From positions 124,001 to 188,000 of the forward strand of contig CALQLO010000001.1 of assembly GCA_943331445.1 (NCBI GenBank): a stretch of 64,000 nt of DNA, in the 5' to 3' direction. The notes beneath the pieces were generated by a model that was not told the DNA's origin, did no database searches, and saw only the letters and a list, made by a program, of their open reading frames with translations. The translations under genes were made by a program, and so were the position numbers. Below are positions 56,686 to 64,000 of the stretch, piece after piece (position 1 is the stretch's first letter; each line of letters begins with the position of its first letter). This DNA comes from Akkermansia muciniphila (GTDB lineage: Bacteria; Verrucomicrobiota; Verrucomicrobiia; Opitutales; UBA953).

Positions 56686-57257
56686 CCCCTATCCGCGTCA
56701 CTGAGCGAGCCCAGAAGCTCGCCCAGGAGATTCTCCACCCCGGCGACATCGCCATCGATGCCACCGCAGGCAAGGGACGGGATGCCGCCTTCCTGGCGCA
56801 GTGCGTTGGATCGACGGGACATGTCCATGCATTCGATATTCAAACCGTGGCCATGGATGCCAGTCGCAATCTCCTGACCATCGCTGGGCTGATCGATCGG
56901 GTGACCCTTCACCTGCGTAGTCATGCCGAAATCACGGAAGCCCTTCCCGTTGAGCAACACGGGCGGGTCGGTGCCGTTCTGTTTAATCTGGGCTACCTCC
57001 CGGGCGGCAGCACTTCCATCATCACTCAGCCGCTGTCCACTGCGAAGGCACTCCAAGCAGCGCGGGCAGAATTAAGGGCCGGCGGGCGAATTGTATGCGT
57101 CTCGTATACTGGCCATCCCGGCGGAGAACAGGAATCCGACATCGTTAAGCAGTTTGCCGACCAATGCGAAAAGTCGGGTGATGCGGTGCAACGCCTAGGC
57201 CTGGATCCCAATCCAGGTCGTCCCTGGGTGCTAACCGTCACTCGTGCCGCCGCCTGA
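56673..57257 (+). CDS. Rossmann-fold methyltransferase (YtqB/rRNA methylase-like)
   Basis: 194 residues from TTG 56673, overlapping menB by 13 bases. SAM-binding motif [16 protein letters not shown] (about 28-43), HAFDIQ near 52 and FNLGYLPGG near 104 place it in the YtqB-like class-I methyltransferases. YtqB is reported to act on thiouridine-type tRNA positions; the substrate here is unproven. Confidence 0.82.
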   Translation: MASLTPIRVTERAQKLAQEILHPGDIAIDATAGKGRDAAFLAQCVGSTGHVHAFDIQTVAMDASRNLLTIAGLIDRVTLHLRSHAEITEALPVEQHGRVGAVLFNLGYLPGGSTSIITQPLSTAKALQAARAELRAGGRIVCVSYTGHPGGEQESDIVKQFADQCEKSGDAVQRLGLDPNPGRPWVLTVTRAAA

Positions 57258-57289
57258 GACTCCCTGACGGAGAAAGGCCCACTCCTGAC

Positions 57290-58189
57290 ATGAGCGAAAA
57301 CCTTAAAGTCATCCTTACTGGGGCGAATGGACTGATTGGCAAAGCCCTGACCTTACGGCTCAAAGATCTCGGCTACACTGTCGTGGCACTACGCTCACGC
57401 ACCCTCGGCCCTAACGGCATGGACGGCGCGTCAGGCTGGATTGACCGTGCTTCACTCGAAGGCGCCCACGCCGTCATTCATCTTGCGGGTGCACCCATTG
57501 CAGGACGATGGACCAAGGCTCGCCGGCAACGCATCACCGCTAGTCGCGTCGATGGCACTCAGCTCCTCGCCTCGACCCTGGCGGAGCTCAGCCATAAACC
57601 CGCCATCTTCCTAAGCATGTCGGGCATCAGCCGCTACGGCATTCAGCGCGAAGGGTTCCTCGATGAAGCTTCGCCCGTCAGCGAGGCAGGCTTCCTCGGC
57701 AAACTGAGTGCCGAATGGGAAAAGGCGACCGCCCCAGCGCAAGCGGCGGGCATCCGCACCACCGTCCTTCGCTGCGGCGTCGTCTTAGCCGCCTCGGGGG
57801 GTGCCTTGAAGCTCATGCTCCCCGCCTTCCGCCTCGGCCTCGGTGGGCGCATCGGCGACGGGCTCCAAAAGTTCTCATGGATACGCCTGGGGGACCTGGT
57901 GGAACTCATACTTTGGTGCCTGCGCTGCCCTGTCTGCCCGCCTGTCATTAACGCTACGGCCCCGGGTGTAGTCCGTCAGGGCGAGTTCGCCCGTGCACTT
58001 TCGGCTCAACTTCATCGACCTTGCTTCCTGCCCGTCCCAGCGTGGGTCGTCAGGGCCATCTTTGGCCAGATGGGCGTCGAGACCTTGCTTTCCGACCTGC
58101 ACGTCGAGCCCATGGCCGCTGTTAAAGCCGGCTTCCGGTTCGCCACGCCGACACTGGACACCGCTCTACCCCTGGCACTCGGGGAATGA
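57290..58189 (+). CDS. TIGR01777 family NAD-dependent epimerase/dehydratase-like protein
   Basis: 299 residues. The nucleotide-binding start VILTGANGLIGKAL and HLAGAPIAGRWTKARRQRI are family signatures; SRYG replaces GYYG at the usual Tyr site near residue 112 but still contains a Tyr (Tyr113). FSWIRLGDLVELI near 198 is typical. The family (YfcH-like) has no settled reaction. It starts 32 bases after the methyltransferase. Confidence 0.87.
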   Translation: MSENLKVILTGANGLIGKALTLRLKDLGYTVVALRSRTLGPNGMDGASGWIDRASLEGAHAVIHLAGAPIAGRWTKARRQRITASRVDGTQLLASTLAELSHKPAIFLSMSGISRYGIQREGFLDEASPVSEAGFLGKLSAEWEKATAPAQAAGIRTTVLRCGVVLAASGGALKLMLPAFRLGLGGRIGDGLQKFSWIRLGDLVELILWCLRCPVCPPVINATAPGVVRQGEFARALSAQLHRPCFLPVPAWVVRAIFGQMGVETLLSDLHVEPMAAVKAGFRFATPTLDTALPLALGE

Positions 58190-58231
58190 TTTGAGATTGA
58201 AGGCATCGGGCCGGACGAGGATTGTCCCGTC

Positions 58232-58957
58232 ATGGTTCGTGCTGCCTTTGCCCTCCTAGTCATCCTTCTCGTCGGTTGTGACGACGCCGTTCGGACGGAA
58301 AGTCGCAGCCTCGATGTCGAGGATCCGGAATTCCGCCAAGGCCAGATGTTCACCAAGCAAAACGAGAAACGCCGTGCCTTGGAATGTTACCTCAAAGTCA
58401 TCGATAACCGCAAAGGTGCCGCCGAAGCCCACCTCGAAGCCGGACGTATGTATAGCGATTTAGAAGACCCCCTGCCGGCTATCTATCATTTTAACCAGTA
58501 TGTCCGACTTAAGCCGACTTCTGAGCAGACCCCCATGGTCAAAGGGATGATCCGAACGGCCGAAAAGCAATTTATGCAACAGCTGCCGGGACGTCCCATG
58601 GAGCCGGATGCACTCGGAAGCGTCGACATCAATGCGCGCCTGCGCGTCCTTCAGATTGAGAACGAAAAGCTGAAGCGCGAAGTTGCCGACCTAAGTCGCA
58701 ACCAGAAAACACCGGACACTAAAGCGGCGGTCGGCACGGGCGTTCCCGTAGCGACGCCCGATAAAAGCGCACCCGAAAGCCGCAACGGCCGGACCCGCCC
58801 ATATACCATCGTCAGCGGCGACACCCTCTCCGTCATCTCTAACAAGATGTTCAAGGATAAGAATCATATCAAAGCCATCTTCGAGGCCAATCGCGATAAG
58901 ATGACTTCACCGAATAACTTGCCGAAGATCGGAACGGTGATTCAGATTCCGGAATAA
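58232..58957 (+). CDS. TPR-LysM lipoprotein
   Basis: 241 residues. Lipobox LLVGC near residue 16; TPR-like helices (about 30-115); a coiled-coil stretch (about 130-155, RLRVLQIENEKLKREV); a Ser/Pro/Ala-rich linker; and a LysM domain (about 190-240, YTIVSGDTLSVISNKMF). LysM binds peptidoglycan, so the protein should sit at the cell wall face of the membrane. It precedes recF by 3 bases. Confidence 0.85.
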   Translation: MVRAAFALLVILLVGCDDAVRTESRSLDVEDPEFRQGQMFTKQNEKRRALECYLKVIDNRKGAAEAHLEAGRMYSDLEDPLPAIYHFNQYVRLKPTSEQTPMVKGMIRTAEKQFMQQLPGRPMEPDALGSVDINARLRVLQIENEKLKREVADLSRNQKTPDTKAAVGTGVPVATPDKSAPESRNGRTRPYTIVSGDTLSVISNKMFKDKNHIKAIFEANRDKMTSPNNLPKIGTVIQIPE

Positions 58958-58960
58958 ACC

Positions 58961-60022
58961 ATGCGCCTGACCCGCATACGGGCAGCCGACTTCCGAAACC
59001 TCACTTTCGCAGATGTCTCGGTCGATGCTCCCCGCGTTTTTCTGATTGGGGAGAACGGACAGGGTAAGACTAACTTATTGGAGGCGGCGGCTTTGATTTC
59101 ATCTTTTCGGTCATTTCGAACGACGGAAATTTCACCCCTCATCCGCGCTGGCTGCACAGAGGCTAGACTGCGCCTCGATGTCCGCGTCTCCGCCAACGAA
59201 CAGGCGGAAGTCGAACTCAGGTTAGCCAAAGGTTCACGCAAAGCCCTGCTCAATGGCTCAGCGGTGACCTCCGTGGCTCAGCATCTAGGGCAATTCCCGA
59301 CCATCGTCTTCTGTTCCGACGATCTTCGCCTCGTGCGGGGCTCGCCTGCCAATCGTCGGCGCTGGCTCGATGCAGCCATCGGCGGCACCGATGCGGCCTA
59401 CCTGAATGCCTTACGCGATTACACCCGGGCCCTCGAAGGTCGGAACGCTCTCCTTAAATCTGAAATTCGCTCCGACGAGGAACTCAGGGCTTTCGAGAAA
59501 GCGATGTTACCCCCAGGACAACTCATCGCCACCATTCGGGCAAAGGTCATACCTGAACTCGCCGAAACCCTGCGCCTAGCCTGTGCTCGGGCGGGCTTTC
59601 CAGATAAAGGGGCCGATCTCATCTATCAACCAGACACCGCCGCTGAAGAGCTGGAGGCAACTTGGACGCGCCTGCGCAATGCCGACCTTGCCAGCGGGAC
59701 GACCTTAAAGGGACCCCAGCGCGATGATTTCGGTATGATGTTCGGCGGACAAGACGCCGCGGACTATGCCTCCGAAGGCCAGCAACGCCTCCTGGTGCTT
59801 GCACTTTGTTTAGCCCGCCTTGAACGCGACACCCAGCGTGCACCCACCCCGCCGGTAATTCTGGCCGATGATGTCTTAGGCGAACTTGACGATGTCCGAC
59901 GACGGGCCTTCTGGGCTGAGGTCGGTGATTCCCATCAGGTTATCGCCACGGGTACGGTACCGCCTCCTTCCGGAGATTGGCTAACCTACCGTGTTTCCGG
60001 GGGTTCCTACGTCCAGGCCTGA
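58961..60022 (+). CDS. recF: DNA replication and repair protein RecF
   Basis: 353 residues. Walker A GENGQGKTNLLEA (about 31-43), the ABC signature region ASEGQQRLLVLALCLARL near 267 and Walker B PVILADDVLGELD near 300 identify this SMC-like ATPase. It loads RecA at gaps. It is not next to dnaA/dnaN or gyrB here, unlike the common arrangement. Confidence 0.93.
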   Translation: MRLTRIRAADFRNLTFADVSVDAPRVFLIGENGQGKTNLLEAAALISSFRSFRTTEISPLIRAGCTEARLRLDVRVSANEQAEVELRLAKGSRKALLNGSAVTSVAQHLGQFPTIVFCSDDLRLVRGSPANRRRWLDAAIGGTDAAYLNALRDYTRALEGRNALLKSEIRSDEELRAFEKAMLPPGQLIATIRAKVIPELAETLRLACARAGFPDKGADLIYQPDTAAEELEATWTRLRNADLASGTTLKGPQRDDFGMMFGGQDAADYASEGQQRLLVLALCLARLERDTQRAPTPPVILADDVLGELDDVRRRAFWAEVGDSHQVIATGTVPPPSGDWLTYRVSGGSYVQA

Positions 60023-60065
60023 TTTTGGCGTTGTTTTATGCCCCATCGACCCCTTGGATGAGGGG

Positions 60066-60545
60066 ATGAAGGACTTTCTTCTCTATGCCTCAGTACTGGC
60101 CCTCTTCGTCGTCTGCATCTTGGTCGTGTTGGTCATCTTGATGCAGCGCCCAAGCGCTAACGCCGGAATGGGATCGGCCCTGGGTGGCGGCGCTGCTGAA
60201 TCCGTCCTCGGTGGCGGTGCGGCCGATTGGATGTCGAAGTTCACCACCATCCTCACCGTTTTTCTGTTTGTCCTGAGTTTTGGCCTCTACCTTGGTTTTC
60301 TTGCCCGCAATACGAAGACCAAGTCCGCGCTAGACGCTGCTGCGACTGCGGACAGCAAGGCCACCGTCAATAAGGTCGAACCTGCGAAGGCAACCGCCGC
60401 CGTTCCGGCCACCACCGCCTCGACCGCTACTCCCGTGGCCACGCCCGGAGCTAAGCCGGCCGCCACCCCTGCAGCCGTACCTGCCACTGTTCCAGCGAAC
60501 AAGGCGGAGCCGGTCAAGCCCGTCGCCCCCGCTGGGGCTAAGTAA
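60066..60545 (+). CDS. secG: Preprotein translocase subunit SecG with Ala/Pro tail
   Basis: 159 residues, long for SecG. Two membrane segments (about 5-27 and 57-78) flank the conserved loop MQRPSANAGMGSALGGGAAE. From about residue 90 on there is a low-complexity tail of Ala, Thr, Pro, Val and Lys. ATG 60066 follows an AGGGG purine run, one of few plausible Shine-Dalgarno sites in the window, though closely spaced. Confidence 0.92.
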   Translation: MKDFLLYASVLALFVVCILVVLVILMQRPSANAGMGSALGGGAAESVLGGGAADWMSKFTTILTVFLFVLSFGLYLGFLARNTKTKSALDAAATADSKATVNKVEPAKATAAVPATTASTATPVATPGAKPAATPAAVPATVPANKAEPVKPVAPAGAK

Positions 60546-60548
60546 GTC

Positions 60549-61391
60549 TTGGTGCGAAATGCCTTACTCAGCCTGTCGGTCCGCTGGGTCGCGTGTTTTG
60601 CCACCATCCTCACCTTTGCGCAGTCGAGAGACTTCGGCGGGGATGAGTTTGCCCGGCTGAGTCCCGCCCAGGCCGAGAAGACCTTGGTTGATTTCCGTGA
60701 CTCGCGACTCGCAGGCGACCTTTGTCTGCGCATCGAAATCACCCATAAGCCACGCCAGGGAGAGTCGTCTGCTCCGATCAAAGGTACTCTTTGGGCTGGC
60801 TTCACGGAAGAGGGTCAGCAGATGCGCGGAGAAATCCTCGACGCACAGGGCAAGCTTCGACTCGCTTTCACTTCAACCAAGGGCGCCAAGAGCAGTGCCG
60901 TCTGGATCTCGCGCGGCGGCCAAAGTGCCACGCCATCAAGTGATGCGCAATTCGCTCAGCCATTGGCCGATGGCCTACTCCTCTCCCCCTTTGATTTGCA
61001 CCTCCCCTTCACCCATTGGGGGGACACGCGTTACCTGACCACCGAACGCTCGCGCGGCCGGCCCGTGCATCTCTACGAAGCACTCAACCCGCAATCACCC
61101 GAACCGAGCAAGGTCATCTTCGCCCTTGATCGGACTTACGGCGCACTGGTGCAAGCAGTCTGCAAAAATGCCAAAGGCGAAGCGATTCGCACCCTGCAAG
61201 TCGAAGAGTTTTCCAAGGTAGATGAGCAATGGATCCTGGGTGGCTGCAGTGTCCGCGATGAAGTGTCGCGCGATGCGGATATCCTCCGCGTGACCGACGC
61301 CGCCCTCGGCCTGAAGCTTCGGCCCGAAATATTCCGACGGGAGTCACTCACCAGCCCAGCCACCTTGCCGTTGAACTTCAAAAAACTGTGA
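60549..61391 (+). CDS. LolA-like outer-membrane lipoprotein-sorting protein
   Basis: 280 residues (TTG 60549; GTG 60552 also possible). Signal-like N-terminus (about 1-25). The body matches lipoprotein-sorting-like proteins with LPFTHWGDTRYLTTERSRGRPVHLYE near 157 and LRTLQVEEFSKVDEQWILGG near 217. It overlaps the Nif3 gene by 4 bases (GTGA). A role in lipoprotein or lipid transport is inferred from fold similarity only. Confidence 0.65.
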   Translation: MVRNALLSLSVRWVACFATILTFAQSRDFGGDEFARLSPAQAEKTLVDFRDSRLAGDLCLRIEITHKPRQGESSAPIKGTLWAGFTEEGQQMRGEILDAQGKLRLAFTSTKGAKSSAVWISRGGQSATPSSDAQFAQPLADGLLLSPFDLHLPFTHWGDTRYLTTERSRGRPVHLYEALNPQSPEPSKVIFALDRTYGALVQAVCKNAKGEAIRTLQVEEFSKVDEQWILGGCSVRDEVSRDADILRVTDAALGLKLRPEIFRRESLTSPATLPLNFKKL

Positions 61392-62149
61392 AAGCCACCG
61401 TCACCGCTAGCCAAGTAGCCCGCTTTTGCGACCTTCTGACGAATCGCCAGAATATCGCCGACTACGACGGAGCACGCAACGGGCTCCAACATAAAGGTGA
61501 TCGCCCCGTTCGCAAGGTCGGTGCCGCGGTCGATGCCGGCGCCCACGTTTTCGCCGAAGCCGCTCGTCGGGGCATTGATTTCCTGATTGTGCATCACGGC
61601 ATGTACTGGCGTCCAGTCTCGCCCGAAAGCCAAGTCCGCGCCCTCCGCAAGGCCGCCCTCAAGAAAGCAGGCCTGTCGCTCTACTCCAGCCACCTACCCC
61701 TCGATGCCCATCCCTTGATTGGCAATAACGCCCTCATCGCCCAAGACCTCGGCCTCAAAGTCGTGGATTGGTTCGTGGACTACGAAGGCCTGCCGATCGC
61801 CTGTATCTGCCGCGGAATCTCTCGTTCGACGCTGCGTAAGCGGCTCAAGACCTCCTACCCGCAAACTTACAAGGGCATCGAGTTTGGCTCCGCTAACCCC
61901 AAGAAGATCGCCATCCTCAGTGGGAGTGGCCGGAGTGCGCTCGACCACTTAAAAGCGGAAGGCTGCGATACGCTCATCACCGGAGAACTGCGCGAAGAAC
62001 ATTTTAATGAGGCCCAAGAACAAGGCTGGAATCTCTACCCTTGCGGGCATTACGCCACCGAGACTTGGGGCGTGAAAGCCCTCGCCACCGCCGTGGCAGC
62101 CGAGTTTGGAGTCAAATGGGAGTTCATCCCCACGGGTAACCCTCTCTGA
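61388..62149 (+). CDS. Nif3-like dinuclear metal centre protein
   Basis: 253 residues from GTG 61388. Metal ligands appear in FLIVHHGMYW (about 65-74), SSHLPLDAH (about 99-107) and the late CGHYATE. The family (YbgI/DUF34) is near universal; its chemistry is unsettled. It overlaps gluQRS by one base (TGATG). Confidence 0.92.
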   Translation: MKATVTASQVARFCDLLTNRQNIADYDGARNGLQHKGDRPVRKVGAAVDAGAHVFAEAARRGIDFLIVHHGMYWRPVSPESQVRALRKAALKKAGLSLYSSHLPLDAHPLIGNNALIAQDLGLKVVDWFVDYEGLPIACICRGISRSTLRKRLKTSYPQTYKGIEFGSANPKKIAILSGSGRSALDHLKAEGCDTLITGELREEHFNEAQEQGWNLYPCGHYATETWGVKALATAVAAEFGVKWEFIPTGNPL

Positions 62150-62997
62150 TGTACCGAGGCAGGCTTGCACCGACCCCTACGGGCTTCCTGCACCTCGGAC
62201 ACGCGCGCACCTTCGCTTTAGCGGCTAAACGCGCCCAGGAAGCCAGCGGAACGTTACTCTACCGCACCGAAGACCTGGATGCCAGCCGCTGTCGCCCCGA
62301 GTTCGCCGCCGCGGCGCTCGAAGACCTACGCTGGCTCGGCCTGAAGTGGACGGAGGGACCCGACGTCGGCGGCCCCCATGCTTCATACGTCCAGTCGCAG
62401 CGCCTTCCGTGGTTCCGAGAGGTCTGGTCGCTCCTCCAGGCGACCGGCGCGATCTATCCCTGCGACAAGTCCCGCAAGGATGTCGAACGCAGCCTCACCG
62501 CCCCACACTCCGAAGATGATGCTGAGCCCATCTTTCCGCCCGCGCTCCGCCCCGCTACGGATGCGGGGCGAGCTGCCCTTCAACCTGGTCTGACCAACTG
62601 GCGCTTCCGCGTTCCAGACGGGGAAGCGATCGCCTTCGACGATGCTTTGCAAGGCCCCCAGTCATTCGTCGCCGGGCGAGATTTCGGCGATTTTCTCATT
62701 TGGCGGAAGGATGGTTTCCCCTCCTATGAATTGGCTGTCGTCGCCGACGACCATGCCATGGGCATCACGGAAGTCGTCCGGGGCAGCGATTTATTGATTT
62801 CGACCGCTCGACAACTGCTGATCTATCGAGCGCTCGGCTGGACGCCTCCGACGTGGGCCCATGCCACTCTCGTATTCGATGCTGCGGGGAAACGAATGGC
62901 TAAGCGTAGCGCTGGGCTTTCGATTCGGGAACTCAGGGCAAAGGGTAAGACCACCGCGCAGATACTCCACGCTCCGATCAGCGAGCTACTGTCCTGA
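62149..62997 (+). CDS. gluQ: Glutamyl-Q tRNA(Asp) synthetase
   Basis: 282 residues, the short GluRS-like form. The class I HIGH motif is HLGHA (about 16-20) and KMSKS is KRMAKRS near 246. The LYRTEDLDASRCRPEF segment binds substrate. The zinc-binding Cys residues of E. coli GluQ-RS are not evident (YPCDKSRKD only). It attaches glutamate to queuosine 34 of tRNA-Asp. Confidence 0.9.
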   Translation: MYRGRLAPTPTGFLHLGHARTFALAAKRAQEASGTLLYRTEDLDASRCRPEFAAAALEDLRWLGLKWTEGPDVGGPHASYVQSQRLPWFREVWSLLQATGAIYPCDKSRKDVERSLTAPHSEDDAEPIFPPALRPATDAGRAALQPGLTNWRFRVPDGEAIAFDDALQGPQSFVAGRDFGDFLIWRKDGFPSYELAVVADDHAMGITEVVRGSDLLISTARQLLIYRALGWTPPTWAHATLVFDAAGKRMAKRSAGLSIRELRAKGKTTAQILHAPISELLS

Positions 62998-63014
62998 GCG
63001 CTAAGGTCGTTAAA

Positions 63015-63638
63015 TCACTCTTTAAACTTACTCGCATGCTGCGCCCGGACTTCAGGCAGCCACGTAGGAACTAGGCCGTTGCCCGGGATCGAACTGTCCG
63101 CCCGACGCTTCAAACCAAATAGATGCCGGTTAAGAAACTCCACGATCGCCCAAAAGCTAATGGCATCAAGGATTGGGTTCACGAGGTTTGTGACCGGACA
63201 ATAACGCACCTCCTTGGGATTCGTGTGATGAATCGCGTGGTGGGCGGGTGATTGGAAGACCTTAATATCCTGAAAGAAACTGATGCTGAGGCCATTTTCT
63301 GTACGACTCCGATGTGCCCACTTGTGTACCTGGTTCGCATTCGTGCCAATGACGGCAAAGAGCCAGACATGCCAGGTCAAGTGCCCAGTCAACTTCATGG
63401 TGATCACCAGCAGGGACATCAGTAGCAAGAGATCCCACGAGCTATGCCACCAACTATGGCGAGCCATGTACCTTGGAAGGTGATGGTGAATCATGTTGGG
63501 CTTACCCAAAAGGAGCCCGACCAGCGGCGTATCATCCCGAATATAGGCATCTTCCGCCCAGTGAACGATGCCGGCGATGAAATCCGCCAACATGATGGTC
63601 AGGATGGCTTCGATTAATAGGGTAAGAAAATGGGGCAT
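63015..63638 (-). CDS. CarF/TMEM189 (PEDS1)-type desaturase
   Basis: 207 residues with four membrane segments. His-rich signatures match the family: DFIAGIVHWAEDAY (about 19-32), MIHHHLPRYMARHSWW near 49, NANQVHKWAHR near 101 and AHHAIHHTNPKE near 132. CarF and animal PEDS1 introduce the vinyl-ether double bond of plasmalogens using oxygen and a di-iron site. Assignment is by motifs; ether lipid synthesis genes are not in this window. Confidence 0.8.
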   Translation of the reverse strand: MPHFLTLLIEAILTIMLADFIAGIVHWAEDAYIRDDTPLVGLLLGKPNMIHHHLPRYMARHSWWHSSWDLLLLMSLLVITMKLTGHLTWHVWLFAVIGTNANQVHKWAHRSRTENGLSISFFQDIKVFQSPAHHAIHHTNPKEVRYCPVTNLVNPILDAISFWAIVEFLNRHLFGLKRRADSSIPGNGLVPTWLPEVRAQHASKFKE

Positions 63639-63685
63639 GGGGAAGGGGTGACCTACCCTCGGGACGCATGCAGACAGACAAACGG

Positions 63686-63709
63686 TTTATTTTAAAGACT
63701 TAAAATAAA
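63686..63709. repeat. AT-rich perfect 10-bp inverted repeat
   Basis: TTTATTTTAA, AGAC, TTAAAATAAA: a perfect dyad 48-71 bases upstream of the desaturase gene start and between it and the TPR-like gene. Could be a regulator-binding site or part of a terminator for the latter. Confidence 0.5.
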
Positions 63710-63718
63710 ACGCCATTA

Positions 63719-63752
63719 GAGGGGGCGGCCAACACTTGGCCCGCCCCTCCTT
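63719..63752 (-). terminator. Terminator after the TPR-like gene
   Basis: GC-rich stem of 11 pairs (63722-63732 with 63736-63747, one bulged C) with loop CAC. On the minus strand a TTTTATTTT tract follows after about 10 nt. Confidence 0.5.
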
Positions 63753-63763
63753 GCCCCTGAGGC

Positions 63764-64000
63764 TTAGGCGCCTTTCTTCGGGTCAGCGGGGGCCTTCGGC
63801 ACCGCATTAGCCGGAGCAATCTTGGAACGTAAACCATTAATGTTTTTCGTCATCACCTCATCCCCTTCCGCTAACTTCTGAGCTTCATCAAGAAACTTGA
63901 GCGCCTGCGCTTTTGCGGCTGGGTCTACCTGGAGTTGAAGGCGGGCTTTATTGAAAAATAGCAGAGCACGACGGTCACTCGGGGCATCGGCAAAGATTTC
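63764..64000 (-). CDS. C-terminal part of TPR-like protein
   Basis: 78 residues are visible; the gene enters from beyond the window end. The sequence ALLFFNKARLQLQVDPAAKAQ and the AQKLAEGDEV helix suggest a tetratricopeptide array, and the end is Pro/Lys/Ala-rich (KAPADPKKGA). No more can be said of its role. Confidence 0.65.
   Translation of the reverse strand, partial: EIFADAPSDRRALLFFNKARLQLQVDPAAKAQALKFLDEAQKLAEGDEVMTKNINGLRSKIAPANAVPKAPADPKKGA

Noticed and set aside
1-64000. CRISPR arrays, insertion sequences, phage or defence genes
   Set aside because: No regularly spaced repeats, transposase motifs, phage structural genes or recognisable defence nucleases were seen.

Overview
The window looks like a chromosomal segment of a Verrucomicrobiota bacterium, probably of the Opitutae type. 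I infer this from the gene families: a DUF1549/DUF1553 cytochrome next to its DUF1501 partner, two giant dehydrogenase-cytochrome proteins of the PVC type, three secreted sulfatases, an Ala/Lys-rich extended RpoD, and a fused ResB-CcsA. No rRNA or other phylogenetic marker is present, so the placement is inference. The DNA is GC-rich and densely coding; no stretch over 300 bases lacks a gene. Genes on both strands are intermixed, often as single units or short operons.

Layout. 1-1600: end of a probable sugar isomerase plus a Gfo/Idh oxidoreductase. 1.8-9.8 kb: a two-lobed retropepsin-like protein, a cation/proton antiporter, a double thioredoxin-fold protein, DUF3293, a PVC dehydrogenase-cytochrome and a sulfatase. 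9.8-15.4 kb: tRNA-Ile2(CAU), then a less conserved patch with two paralogous Sel1 proteins (one frameshifted), two small membrane proteins and three hydrolases. Four minus-strand genes in this patch share an extended -10 promoter placed 6-8 nt before the start codon. 15.4-24.8 kb: a coiled-coil anchor protein, LRR and metallo-beta-lactamase proteins, the DUF1549/1553 + DUF1501 pair, and a PKD metalloprotease.

24.8-36 kb: two sulfatases, a DUF6055 protease with a beta-helix, a DUF5722 glycoside-hydrolase-like protein, an FGGY kinase, a HAD protein, TrhO and TrmO. This resembles a scavenging locus for sulfated glycans or glycoproteins. 36-46.9 kb: a second giant PVC cytochrome with a degenerate SGNH domain, a TPR lipoprotein, DnaG primase (zinc ligands largely missing), RpoD, and YchF. 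47-51.8 kb: a lipoprotein, ResB-CcsA and a NusG paralogue in one overlapping operon, then YhcH. 51.8-64 kb: tandem duplicate esterases, PyrF-IspD, MenB, a methyltransferase, a TIGR01777 epimerase, a LysM lipoprotein, RecF, SecG, a LolA-like protein, Nif3, GluQRS, a CarF/PEDS1-type desaturase and the end of a TPR-like gene.

How they fit together: the large secreted cytochromes need haem attached outside the membrane, and the ResB-CcsA fusion is the machinery that would do it. The sulfatases, glycoside-hydrolase-like protein, esterases, sugar kinase and oxidoreductases suggest degradation of sulfated polymers. Many exported proteins end in short Lys/Pro/Ala tails, and many genes begin with a C-run rather than a Shine-Dalgarno sequence. 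Among conserved genes, the most unusual are the DnaG with a broken zinc ribbon, the RpoD with a histone-H1-like N-terminus, and the single-chain duplicated retropepsin.
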